Positions 33,157-42,638 are shown, counted from the first letter of the stretch. The stretch is DNA of 62,073 nucleotides from Phaeodactylibacter sp. (GCF_022763345.1 NZ_JALEGS010000056.1:1-62073), one strand, 5' to 3'. The notes: generated by a model not told the origin, from the sequence alone. Translations and numbers: made by a program.

Positions 33157-33498
33157 CTATGCTTCTTCCAAAGCTTCCCAGTACTCCACCGCCCGGCGCG
33201 TATGCGGGATGCAGATAGAGCCTCCAACGAGATTGGCGATGGCGAAGACCTCAAAGACCTCCGCTTTGGTCACGCCCTGCTCATGGCATTTGCCCAGGTG
33301 ATAGCGGATACAGTCGTCGCACCGCAGTACCATAGAGGCCACGAGGCCCAGTAATTCTTTGGTTTTGGAAGAAAGTGCACCCTCTTGATACGCATTTGTA
33401 TCGAGATTGAAAAAGCGCTTCAAAACTTTATTATCCTCCGCCAAAATTTTCTCATTCATCTTAGCCCGGTAGTCGTTGAATTCTTGTACTTGTGACAT
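33157..33498 (-). CDS. Carboxymuconolactone decarboxylase/AhpD-like protein
   Basis: 113 aa, all-helical CMD fold with the AhpD-type redox motif Cys60-x-x-Cys63 and His67 (LRCDDCIRYHLGKC), so a peroxidase or disulfide-linked activity is more likely than lactone decarboxylation. ATG 33498 (MSQVQEF) is preferred because an exact -7 box lies 25 bases upstream; a reading from 33525 would start inside that box. Confidence 0.85.
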   Translation of the reverse strand: MSQVQEFNDYRAKMNEKILAEDNKVLKRFFNLDTNAYQEGALSSKTKELLGLVASMVLRCDDCIRYHLGKCHEQGVTKAEVFEVFAIANLVGGSICIPHTRRAVEYWEALEEA

Positions 33499-33522
33499 AT
33501 TGGATGGTATTTTGCCGAAAGG

Positions 33523-33530
33523 CAAAAGTA
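33523..33530 (-). promoter_or_regulatory. Bacteroidota -7 box (TACTTTTG)
   Basis: Exact consensus on the minus strand in front of the AhpD-like gene; likely start of the AhpD-uvrD-small protein transcript. Confidence 0.5.
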
Positions 33531-33553
33531 GGGATTCTGCCCCGGCGAGCGAA

Positions 33554-33584
33554 TTGGAGGCGCAACTAAAATTTCTTATCTTTC
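33554..33584 (+). promoter_or_regulatory. Bacteroidota-type promoter for the cysteine desulfurase
   Basis: TTG (33554-33556), a 20-base spacer, then TATCTTTC (33577-33584), one mismatch from consensus. It lies 14 bases before the ATG. Confidence 0.5.
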
Positions 33585-33597
33585 GTTAAGCAGAAAA

Positions 33598-34773
33598 ATG
33601 ATGATATATCTAGACAACAACGCCACCACCCCCTGCGACCCCAAGGTCGTGGAAGCCATGCTGCCCTACTTTTACGAACAGCCGGGCAATGCAGCCAGCC
33701 GGAATCATGCTCTGGGCTGGCTGGCAGAAGATGCCGTCAAGTCGGCACGCAAGCAGGTTGCCAACCTGATCGGCGCAGAAGCTAAAGAGGTCATCTTTAC
33801 TTCCGGCGCTACCGAGTCTGACAATCTGGCTATCCTGGGCATACTGGAGCAATACCGCCGTAAAGGCAGCCACATCATTACCCTAAAAACGGAGCACAAA
33901 GCCGTGCTTGATGCCTGCGCCCGGGCCGAGCAGCTGGGGGCTGAGGTCACTTACCTGGATGTGCAATCTGACGGGCTCGTTGATTTATCGGAGTTGGAAG
34001 CTGCTATTCGCCCGGATACCGTACTGGTGTCTGTTATGTGGGGCAATAACGAGACCGGCGTGCTGCAGCCCATGCAGGAGATTGGAGCTCTTTGCGACAA
34101 GCATGGCACCTTGCTAATGAGCGATGCCACTCAGGTGGTAGGCAAATTACCCTGCCATCCGCGGGAAGCCGGGGTGCACCTGATGGCTTTTTCTGCCCAC
34201 AAGATGTATGGCCCGAAAGGAGTGGGGGGGCTCTATGTGAGCCGCCGGCAGCCCAAGGTGAGCGTGGCTGCTCAGGTACACGGTGGCGGGCACGAGCAGG
34301 GCTTGCGGTCGGGTACGCTTAATGTGCCGGGCATCGTCGGGTTTGGTAAGGCGGCTGCTCTGGCAAAAGCGCAAATGGAAGCTGACGCTCAGCGCCTGCG
34401 ACCTCTGCGCGACCAACTGGAACAACAACTGCTCAGGGAAGTGCCCCGGGCTTTTCTCAACGGGCACCCGGAGCATCGTTTGCCGCATGTCTCAAATATC
34501 GCTTTCCCCTTCACCGAATCCGATACCGTTATGATGCGTTTTGCGCAGGAACTGGCGCTGTCCTCCGGCTCTGCCTGTACCTCTGCATCCGTAGAGCCTT
34601 CCCATGTTTTACGGGCGATGGGACTAACGGCAGAAGAGGCGCACAGCTCCCTGCGGTTTAGCCTGGGGCGTTTTACCCGTGCGGAAGATATTGAGCGGGC
34701 GGTGGATTTGGTTAGGAATGCCGTTGCGGCAGTACGGGCAGGAAGTCCGGTCTGGGAAGCGCAACAGCCGTAA
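33598..34773 (+). CDS. Cysteine desulfurase (NifS/IscS family)
   Basis: 391-aa class V PLP enzyme that takes sulfur from cysteine for Fe-S clusters and thiolated tRNA. Lys202 in FSAHKMYGPKG binds PLP; the active-site Cys327 lies in LSSGSACTSASVEPSHVL, the group I loop of IscS/NifS. Other landmarks are MIYLDNNATTPCDP, FTSGATESDN and GTLLMSDATQ. No iscU, sufBCD or mnmA lies nearby. Start 33598 or the second ATG at 33601. Confidence 0.94.
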   Translation: MMIYLDNNATTPCDPKVVEAMLPYFYEQPGNAASRNHALGWLAEDAVKSARKQVANLIGAEAKEVIFTSGATESDNLAILGILEQYRRKGSHIITLKTEHKAVLDACARAEQLGAEVTYLDVQSDGLVDLSELEAAIRPDTVLVSVMWGNNETGVLQPMQEIGALCDKHGTLLMSDATQVVGKLPCHPREAGVHLMAFSAHKMYGPKGVGGLYVSRRQPKVSVAAQVHGGGHEQGLRSGTLNVPGIVGFGKAAALAKAQMEADAQRLRPLRDQLEQQLLREVPRAFLNGHPEHRLPHVSNIAFPFTESDTVMMRFAQELALSSGSACTSASVEPSHVLRAMGLTAEEAHSSLRFSLGRFTRAEDIERAVDLVRNAVAAVRAGSPVWEAQQP

Positions 34774-34800
34774 CCGGTTCAGCCATTCGCAGCAAAACAA

Positions 34801-34841
34801 AATGCCCCGGCGGAACAAGTGTCCACCGGGGCATTCTTTAT
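34801..34841. terminator. Bidirectional terminator
   Basis: Ten-bp perfect stem AATGCCCCGG/CCGGGGCATT with a 15-base loop, then CTTTATT; preceded by an A-rich run. It separates convergent genes. Confidence 0.8.
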
Positions 34842-34860
34842 TGAGTTATGATAATCTCAA

Positions 34861-36705
34861 TTAGTGCTGTACAGCAACGGGCAGGGTACGGATACCTTGC
34901 TCGGTCTGCAGGCGCAGGTAGTAGTTGCCAGCGGGCAGGTTGCTGACGTTGTAGTCCAGCGTCGTCTGCTGAATATTGCTCAGGTTGCGGGTTTCCACCA
35001 CTTGACCGTTCGCGCTGAACAGTGTAGCCGTTACCTCCTGTGCAGGTGTTTCCAGGTTTACAATTGCCTGGAACTGTGTATTGGCAGGAGAAGGCATAAT
35101 TTCAAGGCTGTTTTCCGGCAGTTGAGCAACGGTGTTGTTTGTTGCTGAACCAATAGAAAGGCGTACAGCCGGGATGTTATCCAAACCAAAACCAATCAGT
35201 GAAAACTCACCTACGTTACCTACGTCAAGAGCAACATATGGAAGTGCTTTGTTGCCTACTGAGTCTTGATAGAATTCAGTTGCTGAATAATCAATATTTG
35301 AAGTAGTGCTCAGGAATAAATCTGAATCATCATCATCTGGTGCAAACTGTACCACAATGATGTAGTACGTATCGTCCTGTAGAGCTGGGAAGTTTCCATC
35401 AATATCGACAGGAATAGTAACAAAGTCGCTTTCTTCCGTGCCGTCAACTGCATAACTATTGAAAGCAATAGGACCGGTCAACTCATCACCGGCGGCAAGA
35501 CCGTCTCCGTTAAGGTCACCAGTCCACTCATAGAGCAAAGTAGATACTGCGAAGCCTGCTGCAGAATTAATATCGCTAATGCCGAAGGTAACGTGGCGTG
35601 CAAAGAGGTTGTCACCGTTAGTTACGTAGTATACGTTACCGTAGCTGAAGTCGTTATCATCTGCCGGGCGTGTACCGCCAAACCCTTCTCCGCTATCACG
35701 CTGGAAAAGCGTATCCGAGATGATAAAAGAGAAGTCCTGAATATTGTTGTCAGGGTTAGCATCGTCGCCACTAAGTGTTAGTTCATATTGTCCAGTATAG
35801 GCTCCTGGCATCATATCAGGAACGAATTCTTCTTCGAAGAAAACGTTCTCAGCAACGGAATCCGTGCCTACCATGGAATATACCAATTGATCAGAGAAAA
35901 CCTCACCGCTTGCACCACTGATGGATACGCTAAGGGTAGCATCACTCTGGGGCTGAGCACCCAGGTTCTCGATGTCGGCAATGAAACCAAAAGGTGTCAC
36001 TTGAGAAGCTGGTGTTACCCGGTTAGGAGGCAGTGCGAAGAACGTATTCACACGCATATCATTATCCGGACGAGGATCGAAATCAAGGACCTCCACATCA
36101 TCTACCTGCCAGGCATAGCCGCAGCCAGTTAAGCTCCCACCATTAGCCGTTTCAGAAGTGGAGAGAAACTGAAAGGCGAAGTAAAATTCAGATTCCCCCG
36201 CAGCAAATTCTGAAAGGTTAAATAGAAGCTGATCGGGGTTAAGGTCAATGAAATCATTCGCTCCAATACCTGGGAAAACTTCAATAGTGCCCCAGGAAGC
36301 TAAGTCTTCAAGATCTGTACCTACGCGAATTTGAGGACGGTCGTTAAATGAGCGATAAAACGTTTCAAAACGGAGCCATACGTCACTGAGACCGCTCCCA
36401 TCAATGGCAGGGGAAATTAGCCATGCATCTTGTCCTGCAGGATCGTTGCAGTTTAGATCAGAGTCGAACAAAACCCAGCCGTTGTCAGCTGTTGTAGATT
36501 CAATTGGGGCAGTTGCGAAGGCTCCCTGTGGCCCCTCTGTAGAGTAAACCCAAACCGAGCTGGGCTGACCATTTCCAAGAACTTCCACATTTGACCAATC
36601 AGCAGGAATGCCATTGGCAAAGTCTTCTGAAAAAATAGTGTTTTGACCTGTCAGCACAGCAGTGCCGAGTAAGGTGAACACCAAAAGAAAAGTAGATAAC
36701 TTCAT
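34861..36705 (-). CDS. T9SS cargo protein with cleaved-adhesin-like domain
   Basis: About 614 aa from ATG 36705 (signal peptide ends VLTGQ). The N-terminal ~180 residues look like a choice-of-anchor J/cleaved-adhesin domain (FSEDFANGIPADWSNVEV, DAWLISPAIDGSG). A CARDB-like beta domain is in the middle, then a region with an EF-hand-like WTGDLNGDGLAAGDEL, and a type A sorting domain from IMPSPANTQFQAIV to the end (PVAVQH). It is a distant paralogue of the next gene, from the shared domain order. Stretches of it are visibly more A/T-rich than its neighbours. Confidence 0.85.
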   Translation of the reverse strand: MKLSTFLLVFTLLGTAVLTGQNTIFSEDFANGIPADWSNVEVLGNGQPSSVWVYSTEGPQGAFATAPIESTTADNGWVLFDSDLNCNDPAGQDAWLISPAIDGSGLSDVWLRFETFYRSFNDRPQIRVGTDLEDLASWGTIEVFPGIGANDFIDLNPDQLLFNLSEFAAGESEFYFAFQFLSTSETANGGSLTGCGYAWQVDDVEVLDFDPRPDNDMRVNTFFALPPNRVTPASQVTPFGFIADIENLGAQPQSDATLSVSISGASGEVFSDQLVYSMVGTDSVAENVFFEEEFVPDMMPGAYTGQYELTLSGDDANPDNNIQDFSFIISDTLFQRDSGEGFGGTRPADDNDFSYGNVYYVTNGDNLFARHVTFGISDINSAAGFAVSTLLYEWTGDLNGDGLAAGDELTGPIAFNSYAVDGTEESDFVTIPVDIDGNFPALQDDTYYIIVVQFAPDDDDSDLFLSTTSNIDYSATEFYQDSVGNKALPYVALDVGNVGEFSLIGFGLDNIPAVRLSIGSATNNTVAQLPENSLEIMPSPANTQFQAIVNLETPAQEVTATLFSANGQVVETRNLSNIQQTTLDYNVSNLPAGNYYLRLQTEQGIRTLPVAVQH

Positions 36706-36758
36706 AAATCTATGTATTTGATTTTTAATTGCCACGATATTTTGATCTGGGGAAGTTT

Positions 36759-39248
36759 TTAATGCTGTATAACCAAGGGCTTAGTGAGAACGCCTTCTGC
36801 TGTTTCAAGCCGGACGGTATACCAACCGGAAGGCAACTGACGAGCGGCAAATGTAAAGCTTTTATTAAGAGAATCCTTAATTTTCCGGTCAAGAACTGTC
36901 TTGCCCGAGGCATCTGTAACCCTTAATCTGGCTTCTTTCGCAACAAAATCCCCCTTCAAATGGACCTCGAAAGCCTCATTAGCAGGATTTGGGCTAATGC
37001 TGACCGCTACTGCCGAGGGTTCCGTTTCCGCAGTTTGGGTCAAAATGGGCGATTCACCAATGTGCAGCCTTACTACCGGCACGATATCGTACCCAAAACC
37101 CAACATGCTGAATGCCCCTTCATTGCCAACGTCTAATGCACTGGCGTACTGTGGAACAAGCCCGGGCGTGGAATTGTGCGCAGCAACCGTTGCGGTATAA
37201 TCAATTGTGTCACTGGCTAGCATAAAAAGCAGAGGGGGCGTAGGGTCATTGTACCGTACGCTGATGATGTAGTAGGTGCTGTCTTTCAAGGGTATGCCTT
37301 CACCTTCAAAGGACACCGGAAGCGTGATCATGCCCAGCCCCTCTGTCCCGTTAAAGGGGTATAGATTTATACCTACCTCCTGCAGCTCTTCAGCATCTGC
37401 CTCATTATTGTTGTTCAGGTCGCCTGCCCACTCGTGCAGGACTACATTGACCGCCCGGCTGAAATTGGCGAGCGGCACCGGATTGCTTACGGCAAATGAA
37501 ACATAGCGGGCGTACAACCCATCACCATTGGGGATGAAAAAGCAATTGCCGTAGCTGTAGTCTACCTGTTGCACCGGAGCAATATCGCGGGTAAACCCTG
37601 CCTCTTTGGCAAATGTGGAATCGGTGATTTGAAAACTCCAGCTGACGTTGTCATTTTCCGGCCGTTGGTCCGGCTCTATATGGCTGGCCCCGTAAGTGCC
37701 CCGGTACATGCCGGTACCAGAAATAACTGATGAGGGCATGGGTTCCTCAAAGGGCAGGTTTTCGTAAAGCTCGTTGACGGCCAGTACTTCGGCCACTGGT
37801 TCTTCCGTTGAGAATAGAACCTCTTCGTTGTCCGCCGTATTGGTCAACTGGAAACTACGGGAAACAACAGTAGCGTTCGCGCTTCCAATATTTTGCAGAT
37901 CAGATTGGAGCGGGATATCCGTAAGCTGGCCTACCGGCGTTTGCATATTGGGGAAGCGGGCGAAGAAGTTAGGGTTCGTCCTCAAGTCGCTGTCGGGGCG
38001 CTCTTCCAGCGCAATATCGTCGAGTGCCCAAAAGTAAAAGTCGCCCGCCCAGGTGAATTTGATCCGAAACTCATTGACGCCGTCCAGGCTGGGCAATGGG
38101 AAATACTCTCTGTTGTCATAGGGCGGAAGCTGATCGCCGTTAGCGCTTGTTACCGGGGTGAGGTAGGGGTTGACGCCTTGCGGTGCGCTCCAGGTAGTGC
38201 CTCCGTTGGTACTGTACGAAAAGGAAGTGATAAACCGGGTGCCCTCAGAAGAGGGGGCGTTGAAGGCGGTATTGCCCAGCCAGGCTAATTGGTGAAAAGA
38301 TAATGCCAGGGGTTTACTGGCTTGTGTAAGGTCAATGACTGGCGAAATCAGCTCGCAAATGTGGAACTGCTGTCCGGGCTCGTCTCCTAGTGTGGTGTAA
38401 TAGTCCCCGTCGAAGAGCATCGCGCCATCCACCGCTGTTTCGGAATGAATGAAGAAATCCGGCCCTAACGCACTTTGATCGGCGCCCAGCCCACGGCTGG
38501 CGTCCCCTCCACTGCGCCATTGCCAAATGGAATCGCTTTCACTATAGAACAGGACATTAGAGGTCCAGCCATTGTCCCCAAACTCGAAAGGTTCGAAAAA
38601 GACCGCATTATCGGGAGCAGCAGGGTGATTTTCGGTAAGGATGACATCATCAATCATCCAGGCGAATTCATAATTAGCAGCCCATTCCCATTCCAGCTCT
38701 ACTGAACTTTGCCCGGCAGCCAGGTTGGTGATGTCGAAAGTCACAACGTAGGGGCGGCCCGGGGCAATGTCAGGGTTAGGCGCCAGTTGCTGTGCATTGC
38801 GCCTCAGGGTGGGGAAGGGGCGGAAGGTGGATTCGCCAAGCGGGGTGATGACCCTTAGCACGGCTTTCTGAAATGCTGCTTCGTTATCGGTGGCGATACT
38901 GGTTTGGAATTGCACAAAGACCCGTTCGTGCCCGGAGCAATCAATGTTATTGCTCCGCAACCGGCTGATGTGGCCGTTGCCAGGTAAGGGGCCCGCCGCA
39001 CCGGAATTGAGCAGCATAAAACCATTGTCAGCCGATTCAGCGTAAAAGCCTTCGATTGGGCCCTGATCAGACAGGCACTCCGCAAAGTCATTGCAGTAGG
39101 TCCACAATACATCCCGACCGGAAGCATCGGTTGAGGACCACCCGTTAGGCAGGCCCGCCTCAAAGTGGACTTCCCAAAAAGGAATAGCTCCGGAAGCAGA
39201 ATATACGCACAGCGTGCAAAACAGGAAAAGGGTAAACGTTTTTTTCAT
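36759..39248 (-). CDS. T9SS cargo protein, paralogue of the adjacent gene
   Basis: 829 aa, signal peptide ending SASGA. It has two cleaved-adhesin/choice-of-anchor-J-like units (VHFEAGLPNGWSSTDASG near residue 27, and FFEPFEFGDNGWTSN near 217). A region like that of its neighbour follows: HEWAGDLNNNNEADAEELQE matches the WTGDLNGDGLAAGDEL motif, and the wording around ASALDVGNEGAFSMLGFGYD matches ALDVGNVGEFSLIGFGLD. The type A sorting domain starts ISPNPANEAFEVHL and ends KPLVIQH. The two genes are in the same direction about 55 bases apart. It is probably a surface carbohydrate- or protein-binding factor (inference). Confidence 0.86.
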   Translation of the reverse strand: MKKTFTLFLFCTLCVYSASGAIPFWEVHFEAGLPNGWSSTDASGRDVLWTYCNDFAECLSDQGPIEGFYAESADNGFMLLNSGAAGPLPGNGHISRLRSNNIDCSGHERVFVQFQTSIATDNEAAFQKAVLRVITPLGESTFRPFPTLRRNAQQLAPNPDIAPGRPYVVTFDITNLAAGQSSVELEWEWAANYEFAWMIDDVILTENHPAAPDNAVFFEPFEFGDNGWTSNVLFYSESDSIWQWRSGGDASRGLGADQSALGPDFFIHSETAVDGAMLFDGDYYTTLGDEPGQQFHICELISPVIDLTQASKPLALSFHQLAWLGNTAFNAPSSEGTRFITSFSYSTNGGTTWSAPQGVNPYLTPVTSANGDQLPPYDNREYFPLPSLDGVNEFRIKFTWAGDFYFWALDDIALEERPDSDLRTNPNFFARFPNMQTPVGQLTDIPLQSDLQNIGSANATVVSRSFQLTNTADNEEVLFSTEEPVAEVLAVNELYENLPFEEPMPSSVISGTGMYRGTYGASHIEPDQRPENDNVSWSFQITDSTFAKEAGFTRDIAPVQQVDYSYGNCFFIPNGDGLYARYVSFAVSNPVPLANFSRAVNVVLHEWAGDLNNNNEADAEELQEVGINLYPFNGTEGLGMITLPVSFEGEGIPLKDSTYYIISVRYNDPTPPLLFMLASDTIDYTATVAAHNSTPGLVPQYASALDVGNEGAFSMLGFGYDIVPVVRLHIGESPILTQTAETEPSAVAVSISPNPANEAFEVHLKGDFVAKEARLRVTDASGKTVLDRKIKDSLNKSFTFAARQLPSGWYTVRLETAEGVLTKPLVIQH

Positions 39249-39382
39249 AGCTTAATCCAGGGTTTTGATTTAGAATAGAGTGGGAGGTAGCTCCCGGGCG
39301 CAAAATGCACTAATAAAGAATACATCAATTTAGCGAAAAACCGGTCTCTGGTCCAGCGAAAGAAAGCCTTTAGCAATCCAGG

Positions 39383-40384
39383 TTACGAAATCTCTCCTTC
39401 GCTAAGGAGCTGCTGGTATTCTTTTTCCAGTTGCTCCCGGTTTACAGGGACCACGCCTACCCGTTCGCATACCTGCCCGCCTGCCAGATTGGACAAACGC
39501 GCAATTTCCTCCAGCGGCATGCCCAGGGAAAGGCCAAGCCCGGCAACTGCAAAAACCGTGTCACCGGCACCACAAACATCCGTAATGGACCTTGGGTGGG
39601 TGGGAATGGTCTGCCCTTCTCCCCGGTTGTTGAGGTAAATGCCTTTTTCCGAAAGGGTGACCAGGCTGTAGGGGTTGCCCAGTTTGCTGCGCAGGTGATT
39701 AGCCGCTTTATTCAGGTCCTCCAGGGTAGGTTGCACCTCAAAGGGTATTTGTGCCCGGATTTCTTTTAGATTGGGCTTAAAGAGCGTGACGCGTTTGTAA
39801 GACCAGAAGTTGTCAAATTTAGGGTCCACAGCGGTAGGAATGTCCCGCTTGATGGCCTCCAGGATAACCGCCCGGATAACCGGATAGGAAAGCACGCCCT
39901 TGTTGTAGTCCTGAAAAAGGATGGCGTGGATTTCTTTTTGCTCGAGCAGGTCCACCACGAGGTGCAGCAGGTTTTCCTGTTCGGTGTCCGAGAGGGGGTG
40001 CGTATCTTCGGCATCAACCCGGAGCAGGTGCTGATTGCCTGCAATGACTCTTGATTTGACAGTGGTGCGGCGCTCTTTCGATTGCAGGAGCCCACGGTCA
40101 GAAAGATGTACGCCCGGCAGCAGGTTGCGTAAACCAGAGCCATTCTCATCGGCTCCAATTACAGAGCACAGATAGGGCGTTGCCCCGAGTGCTTTGAGAT
40201 TGAGGGCAACATTAGCAGCACCGCCCAGGCGGTCTTCCTGGCCCGTGAGCCGGACTACGGGCACCGGCGCTTCTGGCGAGATGCGGTCCACACTGCCATT
40301 CAGGTAGCGGTCGATCATCACATCGCCAATGATCAGGATGTTCTGCTGTTCAAATGCCGGGAAAGCCTTCAGGTTAGAAGTCAT
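39383..40384 (-). CDS. rfaE1: D-glycero-beta-D-manno-heptose-7-phosphate kinase
   Basis: 333-aa PfkB-family sugar kinase. Substrate region NILIIGDVMIDRYLNGSVDR with ISPEAPVPVVRL and RLGGAANVALNLKALGA is characteristic of the kinase half of HldE. VDPKFDNFWSYKRVTLFKPN and the anion-hole/catalytic motif DVCGAGDTVFAVAGL are intact. It lacks the nucleotidyltransferase half, so a separate RfaE2 is expected elsewhere. It would supply ADP-heptose precursors for LPS. An exact -7 box (40442-40449) lies upstream. Confidence 0.88.
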   Translation of the reverse strand: MTSNLKAFPAFEQQNILIIGDVMIDRYLNGSVDRISPEAPVPVVRLTGQEDRLGGAANVALNLKALGATPYLCSVIGADENGSGLRNLLPGVHLSDRGLLQSKERRTTVKSRVIAGNQHLLRVDAEDTHPLSDTEQENLLHLVVDLLEQKEIHAILFQDYNKGVLSYPVIRAVILEAIKRDIPTAVDPKFDNFWSYKRVTLFKPNLKEIRAQIPFEVQPTLEDLNKAANHLRSKLGNPYSLVTLSEKGIYLNNRGEGQTIPTHPRSITDVCGAGDTVFAVAGLGLSLGMPLEEIARLSNLAGGQVCERVGVVPVNREQLEKEYQQLLSEGEIS

Positions 40385-40441
40385 AATCTATAATAGGTCA
40401 ATGGAATTTTGAGTCGCTGACAGTGCCGTTTAACCGAACAG

Positions 40442-40449
40442 CAAATATA
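40442..40449 (-). promoter_or_regulatory. Bacteroidota -7 box (TATATTTG)
   Basis: Exact TAnnTTTG on the minus strand, 57 bases upstream of the heptose kinase ATG. Confidence 0.5.
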
Positions 40450-40484
40450 GAAATATGCCGTAAAAATGCTAAAGCTGAAAAGGT

Positions 40485-41738
40485 CTACAAACCGGCACTT
40501 TCTATCCAGTGCAGTACTTTTTGGGTTGCGCCCTGATTTTGGGTGATGTACCGGAGTGCCTGGCTTGCTGCTTCCTGATAGGCTTTGGGCTCCTGAAGCC
40601 TCCGCAGGGCATCAGAAAGGGTTTGTGCATCCTCAATCACAAATCCGCCTCCTTCTTCCACCAGGTAGCGGGCCTCTTCAAATTTGTGGTAGTGGGGGCC
40701 AAAAAGCACCGGCAGCCCAAATGCAATAGGTTCCAGCGTGTTGTGCAGCCCGGTTTTAAACCCACCCCCGATGTAGGCAATCCGCCCGTACTGATACAGC
40801 GCAGAAAGCATGCCGATATTGTCAATAAGCAGCACCCTTGTACGGTCAAGCTTTTCCAGGTTGTTCCCGGCTGCGCTAAACCGAATACAGGGCAAGGCAA
40901 GTTGCTGCTCAATGTTTTTTAGGTGGCTTTCCGATATTTCGTGGGGCGCAATGATGACTTTCCAGTCCACGGGAAGCTCTTTATTCAAATAGGGCAAGAG
41001 ATAAGCTTCGTCTTCCGGCCAGGAGCTGCCCACCACAATAACTGGTGCAGATTGACAAAATGCAGCCGCGACTGTTATGCGGGGCGCTTGAGCGGCAATG
41101 GACTGAACCCGGTCAATGCGGTTATCTCCCGCTACGGTACAACACGAAATGCCTGCTTTGGACAGCTGCTCACCAGAGGCTTCGTTTTGGACAAAAAGAT
41201 GGCTGAAACCCTTTAGGATGCGGCGGAACGGCCCGCCGTAAAATTTGAAAAACAGTTGGTCTGGCCGGAAAAGGCCGGAAATCAGTAGGGTCGGGACGTT
41301 CCGCTTTTGCAGTTGCTGCAAAATATTGAACCAGAATTCATACTTAACGAAAACCGCAAGCTGTGGCTGCCAGAGGGTTACAAAAGCCCTGGCCTGTGCA
41401 GGTGTATCCAGTGGGAGGTAGGCCACCACGTCCGCCTGCGGGTACTTTTTGCGGACTTCGTACCCGGAAGGAGAATAAAAGGTAAGCAGAATAAGTGGTG
41501 GCTGCTCGCGTGCGCTAAGCTTTTCAATTAGCGGCCGCCCTTGTTCAAACTCTCCCAGGGAGGCACAATGAAACCAAAACAGCGGCCGTCCTTTCGGCAG
41601 TGCGGCCTTTAATTGCCGGTGCCGGCTCTTCCAGTTTTGCCGCCCCTTTACCCATTTGCGGGCTTTGGGGTGAAACAAAGCCGCCAGTTGCATCGCTAGC
41701 CCGTAAAGGTAAATCCCCAGGGTATACCCAAACATCAA
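40485..41738 (-). CDS. waaA: 3-deoxy-D-manno-octulosonic acid (Kdo) transferase
   Basis: 417 aa GT30 glycosyltransferase that adds Kdo to lipid A precursor at the inner membrane. The N-terminal hydrophobic anchor (LGIYLYGLAMQLAALFHPKA), GRPLFWFHCASLGEFEQGRP with the likely catalytic Glu, YLPLDTPAQARAFV, AVFVKYEFWFN, and the C-terminal YIGGGFKTGLHNTLEPIAFG loop are all present. Length is normal. Its start overlaps the stop of the upstream barrel gene (ATGA), so the two are coupled. Confidence 0.95.
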   Translation of the reverse strand: MMFGYTLGIYLYGLAMQLAALFHPKARKWVKGRQNWKSRHRQLKAALPKGRPLFWFHCASLGEFEQGRPLIEKLSAREQPPLILLTFYSPSGYEVRKKYPQADVVAYLPLDTPAQARAFVTLWQPQLAVFVKYEFWFNILQQLQKRNVPTLLISGLFRPDQLFFKFYGGPFRRILKGFSHLFVQNEASGEQLSKAGISCCTVAGDNRIDRVQSIAAQAPRITVAAAFCQSAPVIVVGSSWPEDEAYLLPYLNKELPVDWKVIIAPHEISESHLKNIEQQLALPCIRFSAAGNNLEKLDRTRVLLIDNIGMLSALYQYGRIAYIGGGFKTGLHNTLEPIAFGLPVLFGPHYHKFEEARYLVEEGGGFVIEDAQTLSDALRRLQEPKAYQEAASQALRYITQNQGATQKVLHWIESAGL

Positions 41739-42496
41739 TAGTAAATTTCTTCAGAAGCCCGCTCTCCAACGTAGAATGGCAAAATCCAGCCCACCCGAAA
41801 GCCGACATTCAGGTCCACACGCTCTGTAGTGTCCTGCTGCCGGCTGGCAAAGTCAAATGCCCTGCGGCTCATCGTAAAGCCCTGCGTGAATTCCACACCG
41901 GCAAAAAAGTTGATCAGTTTGTTGGTACTTAGTATCTGATAGCCAATAAACTCTGTGAAGGCCAGCCCATTGCTCAGGCGGTCGTACCCCTTTTTGTATT
42001 GGTCGTCAAGCTGAGGCACAAAATTGAGCGGGTCATCCTGTATCCGGATTTTATGCTGTAGCAAGCCCGCACTGGCTGTCACCCGCAGCCCGGAGCGTGG
42101 GTTCCTGGAAAAGCCCAGCGGGATAAGCTTCCCCACGTGCCCTCCTAAGTAGTAGCCGCGCATTCTAAGCTGTATATCGGCATAGCCTCGGTTGTTGCCA
42201 ATAATGCCCCCCTGATCGTTAAGCAGCCCTAGAATCGGATTTTCTGCGACCTGATTGCCAAAGTAGTAGTTCATGCCCAGCCCGAACAGCCAGTTGCCCT
42301 TGTCGGTAATAAACTCTAAACCGGAGCCCACACTGAAATGATCGCCGAAGCGTTTGCCCAGGTCCCCGCCCGGAGAATGGTAGGCGTAACTGACGTTGAA
42401 AAGAATGCCATTGCCCCGGTTGAGGTCAAACTCCCCATATTCCTGGGCAGTAGATAGAAGCGGCAGCAACAAAAAGAGCCAAAAGTACGTACGCAT
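41735..42496 (-). CDS. Predicted outer-membrane beta-barrel protein
   Basis: About 253 aa from ATG 42496; the signal peptide is MRTYFWLFLLLPLLSTAQ. The mature part alternates short amphipathic strands with Gly/Tyr-rich turns (YGEFDLNRGNGILFNVSYAY, HFSVGSGLEFITDKGNWLFG, GVEFTQGFTMSRRAFDF) and ends in aromatic residues, as expected for a small barrel. Longer in-frame readings upstream overlap the rfbB leader and are rejected. Coupling to waaA suggests a role in envelope or LPS biogenesis, which is inference. Confidence 0.75.
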   Translation of the reverse strand: MRTYFWLFLLLPLLSTAQEYGEFDLNRGNGILFNVSYAYHSPGGDLGKRFGDHFSVGSGLEFITDKGNWLFGLGMNYYFGNQVAENPILGLLNDQGGIIGNNRGYADIQLRMRGYYLGGHVGKLIPLGFSRNPRSGLRVTASAGLLQHKIRIQDDPLNFVPQLDDQYKKGYDRLSNGLAFTEFIGYQILSTNKLINFFAGVEFTQGFTMSRRAFDFASRQQDTTERVDLNVGFRVGWILPFYVGERASEEIYY

Positions 42497-42520
42497 AGGT
42501 AGAGTGATTCTGGTTTCCTG

Positions 42521-42528
42521 CAAAGGTA
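42521..42528 (-). promoter_or_regulatory. Bacteroidota -7 box (TACCTTTG)
   Basis: Exact consensus on the minus strand, 24 bases before the barrel protein ATG; one half of a divergent promoter region with 42574-42581. Confidence 0.55.
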
Positions 42529-42573
42529 GGAAAATCACTCGCATCAGGACTGGCAACAGCCACCGGAATTCGT

Positions 42574-42581
42574 TAGCTTTG
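42574..42581 (+). promoter_or_regulatory. Bacteroidota -7 box (TAGCTTTG)
   Basis: Exact consensus on the plus strand, 57 bases before the rfbB ATG. No clear -33 box. Confidence 0.5.
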
Positions 42582-42638
42582 TCGTCCAACGTCCACAAAC
42601 ACACCGAACCACTGTACCGCAAATCAAAACCAGAGAAC

